Assembly: GCA_013298445.1 (NCBI GenBank)
Contig: JAAFHQ010000190.1
Location: 1 to 9,084, forward strand
Reading direction: 5' to 3'
Length of the DNA: 9,084 nucleotides
Origin: Chitinophagales bacterium
GTDB lineage: Bacteria > Bacteroidota > Bacteroidia > Chitinophagales > Saprospiraceae
The notes under the pieces are model-generated. The model saw only the letters and a list, made by a program, of their open reading frames with translations. It was not told where the DNA came from and made no database searches. Shown piece after piece: positions 7,205 through 9,084 of this stretch. Positions within the stretch are counted from its first letter, which is position 1. Every line of letters begins with the position of its first letter. The position numbers and the translations under genes are program-made.

Positions 7205-7240
7205 ATGGCTTGCTCGTTGAGCAGGCCATTTGCATTTTTG
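7205..7240 (+). terminator. Probable intrinsic terminator after the PhoD-like gene
   Basis: An 11-bp stem (7205-7215 with 7219-7229, including one G-U pair) closes the 3-nt loop GTT. It is followed by the T-rich stretch TTGCATTTTTG. It lies 44 nt after the phosphatase stop codon. The T-tract is interrupted, so efficiency is uncertain. Confidence 0.5.
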
Positions 7241-7493
7241 GAATTGTAGCAAAGCACTGCTTTTATTCGACCTTGTGCGTTAGTGCTTTTCCTGAAAAAG
7301 AAAATAATTTTTGGTAGCTTTTCACAAATAATGAACTCAACTGTGGTTTTTGGCTTTTGTCGCAAATTATTATTTCAATCCTCGCTTTGAAAAATTTCTA
7401 AAAAAACTCTGCTTTTTTGCATATTTTGCGGTTAAGTGTCGGAGAAAAAAGATTTAAATTAACAGTTTCGTACACTTTTTTCATTCTAAGCAA

Positions 7494-7524
7494 TTGGCTT
7501 TTCGGGTTTGATGCAATATTTTTG
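7494..7524 (+). promoter_or_regulatory. Bacteroidota-type promoter for the glutamate synthase gene
   Basis: A -33-like TTG at 7494-7496 is followed after 20 nt by TATTTTTG (7517-7524), a perfect match to the Bacteroidota -7 consensus TAnnTTTG. The spacing is within the range reported for this promoter class. Transcription would begin near 7530, giving a leader of about 200 nt before the ATG at 7731. Confidence 0.5.
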
Positions 7525-7544
7525 AACTTCTACTTGACAGCAAC

Positions 7545-7619
7545 ATGTGCTTACTAGCCAATTTACGACCAGATTATTTCCAATTCTTTAGCCTATTCTT
7601 TGAATCACCAAGAACTTAG
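7545..7619 (+). CDS. Possible 24-codon leader peptide ORF
   Basis: The ATG at 7545 opens 24 codons (MCLLANLRPDYFQ, then a phenylalanine-rich stretch), ending at TAG 7617-7619. It lies about 15 nt after the predicted transcription start, and its stop falls inside the small hairpin ACTTAG/CTAAGT (7614-7629). There is no ribosome binding site and no run of Glu or Gln codons that would suggest classical attenuation. It may be a chance ORF. Confidence 0.15.
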   Translation: MCLLANLRPDYFQFFSLFFESPRT

Positions 7620-7730
7620 CAACCTAAGTCCCTATTGCTCTAACCATACTGCTGCTTCAGCAACCCAATTTCAACTGAAACGCATTACGCGTTAAAGATA
7701 TTTTTTATTGATCAGACAACAGTTTTGCAT

Positions 7731-9084
7731 ATGAAGGAGACCAATGAAGGTTTGTACGTTCCGCAGTTGGAAAAAGACTCTTGTGGCACGGGTTTGATGG
7801 CCAATCTCAATGGCATCAAATCCCATGAACTGGTCGAGGACGCCCTCACCATGTTGGCCAACATGGAGCACCGCGGAGCTTGTGGTTGTGAACCCAATAC
7901 CGGGGACGGTGCCGGTATCATCATCCAAACTCCTCATGAATTTTTTAAGAAAAAATGTCGGGAACTAAAGATTGACCTACCTGATTTTGGCAAATACGGT
8001 GTAGGGATGGTTTTCTTCCCCATGGATCGGGCGCAACGCCAGGAGTGTCGGGTATTGTTTCAGGATTATATTGATGAATGTGGATTTGAATTGATTGGCT
8101 GGCGCAAAGTGCCTACCGATCATGAGTTATTAGGGGAATCCGCAGTGGCAACCGAGCCACGAGTGGAGCAGGTCTTTGTAAAACCCAAGCAGGAAATGGA
8201 ATTGCAGGCTTTGGAGCGGCGTTTGTACATCCTGCGCAAGTTTGTGATCCACAACATCTACAAGGTTTTCCCTCACGTGAAGGAAAGCTTCTACATCGCC
8301 TCATTTTCATACAAAACTGTTGTATACAAGGGCCAGCTGACCACGTATCAGCTGCGCCCTTACTTTTTGGATTTACAGGACGCGGACCTAAAATCGGCCA
8401 TTGCCCTGATCCACTCCCGTTTTTCAACCAATACCGTACCGAAGTGGAAACTGGCGCAGCCATTCCGCTACATCGCTCACAACGGTGAAATCAACACGGT
8501 AAGGGGGAATTTGAATTGGTGGCAATCCAAGGAGAAAAACCTGATGTCGGAAATTTTTTCCGATGAAGAATTGGAACTGATCAAACCCATCTGTGGCGAC
8601 GATCTGTCCGATTCCGGTAATTTCGACAACGTCCTGGAATACCTGGTGATGAGTGGTTATTCCTTACCCCATGCCCTGATGATGATGATCCCCGAGGCCT
8701 GGGAGCACGATGACACAATGGAGGATTACAAAAAAGCCTTCTACGAATACCACAAAACCATCATGGAGCCCTGGGACGGCCCGGCTTCGATTTGTTTCAC
8801 CAATGGTATTTTGGTAGGTGCTACCCTCGACCGCAATGGTCTCCGCCCGTCCCGTTACTGCCTGATGGAGGACAATACCTTGATTGTAGCTTCCGAGGCT
8901 GGTGCCTTGCCCGTAGATCAATCCAAGGTGGTAAAAAAAGGCCGCCTGCAACCAGGTCGGATGCTGATCGCCGATTTGGACGAAGGCCGGATTGTGGGGG
9001 ATGAAGAACTAAAAAGTGTCATCTGCCAACGTTTGCCTTACCGGGATTGGCTCAAAGAGCACCGCCTGACTTTGGAGGATTTGC
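7731..9084 (+). CDS. gltB: Glutamate synthase large subunit, 5' portion (cut by window edge)
   Basis: The first 451 codons are present, of about 1500 in the family. The product is the large subunit of glutamate synthase, which makes two glutamates from glutamine and 2-oxoglutarate in the cytosol (GS-GOGAT ammonia assimilation). The visible part is the class II glutamine amidotransferase domain. KDSCGTGLMANLNG puts the N-terminal nucleophile at Cys18 after a 17-residue propeptide. MEHRGACGCEPNTGDGAGI (45-63), HSRFSTNT (228-235), AQPFRYIAHNGEINT (242-256), GDDLSDSGNFDN (289-300), EPWDGPAS (346-353) and DRNGLRPSRY (367-376) are canonical. The ATG at 7731 is the only ATG between an in-frame stop (7641) and Cys18, giving a normal propeptide. 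The gene is preceded by its own promoter and a long leader. A gltD small-subunit gene is expected downstream but is not visible. Confidence 0.95.
   Translation, partial: MKETNEGLYVPQLEKDSCGTGLMANLNGIKSHELVEDALTMLANMEHRGACGCEPNTGDGAGIIIQTPHEFFKKKCRELKIDLPDFGKYGVGMVFFPMDRAQRQECRVLFQDYIDECGFELIGWRKVPTDHELLGESAVATEPRVEQVFVKPKQEMELQALERRLYILRKFVIHNIYKVFPHVKESFYIASFSYKTVVYKGQLTTYQLRPYFLDLQDADLKSAIALIHSRFSTNTVPKWKLAQPFRYIAHNGEINTVRGNLNWWQSKEKNLMSEIFSDEELELIKPICGDDLSDSGNFDNVLEYLVMSGYSLPHALMMMIPEAWEHDDTMEDYKKAFYEYHKTIMEPWDGPASICFTNGILVGATLDRNGLRPSRYCLMEDNTLIVASEAGALPVDQSKVVKKGRLQPGRMLIADLDEGRIVGDEELKSVICQRLPYRDWLKEHRLTLEDL

Larger units (their letters stand above)
7161..7730. other. 570-nt gene-free region between phosphatase and glutamate synthase genes
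   Basis: This AT-rich stretch contains a probable terminator (7205-7240), a weaker inverted repeat AAAGCACT/AGTGCTTT (7251-7258 with 7282-7289), a diverged copy of the CTCTGC repeat (7401-7412), a Bacteroidota-type promoter (7494-7524) and the glt leader with two small hairpins (7614-7629 and 7650-7662). I see no convincing protein gene on either strand and no tRNA or known riboswitch. Confidence 0.6.

Noticed and set aside
7251..7289. Inverted repeat AAAGCACT/AGTGCTTT as a second terminator or small RNA
   Set aside because: It has only 8 bp around a 23-nt loop with no uninterrupted T-tract after it. This is compatible with chance in AT-rich DNA.
7168..7365. 65-codon minus-strand ORF in the gap after the phosphatase gene
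   Set aside because: Its translation resembles no family I know, it overlaps the probable terminator hairpin of the phosphatase gene, and its composition looks like read-through of AT-rich non-coding DNA.

Overview
The window looks like a chromosomal segment from a member of the Bacteroidota, possibly a Saprospiraceae-type organism. The grounds are moderate GC with AT-rich intergenic gaps, a near absence of Shine-Dalgarno sequences before confident starts, one well-spaced TTG/TAnnTTTG promoter of the Bacteroidota type, short tandem intergenic repeats (CTCTGCG and GTTGAG types), and the gene families present. The taxon is an inference. There is no rRNA, tRNA, CRISPR array, transposase or phage gene.

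Layout: three genes lie on the minus strand, then four on the plus strand. On the minus strand, reading right to left, a small RDD-family membrane protein (2845-3288) ends in a clear intrinsic terminator (about 2774-2821). It is followed by a two-gene operon of a CitMHS-family carboxylate transporter (1410-2705) and an AtuA/DUF1446-family protein (81-1406), separated by 3 nt. A 209-nt AT-rich divergent gap (3289-3497) separates these from the plus-strand genes: a secreted M20-family amidohydrolase (3498-4805), a cytosolic Gfo/Idh/MocA oxidoreductase (4951-5940), a secreted PhoD-like metallophosphatase (6102-7160) and the first 451 codons of the glutamate synthase large subunit (7731 to the window edge).

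The AtuA-CitMHS pair plausibly forms an uptake-plus-catabolism unit for an unidentified carboxylate. The plus-strand genes do not form an obvious pathway and look like separate units. glt has its own promoter and a leader of about 200 nt. The PhoD-like gene follows a LacI-type palindrome and three 21-nt direct repeats.

The non-coding DNA is the most unusual part. The whole 145-nt gap between the amidohydrolase and the oxidoreductase is one large inverted repeat: a perfect 29-bp stem flanked by GTTGAG units on one side and CTCAAC units on the other, reaching the stop codon of one gene and the start codon of the next. I see no convincing new multi-gene system. The best leads are this hairpin, the putative LacI-type operator with adjacent repeats, and the AtuA-CitMHS pairing.
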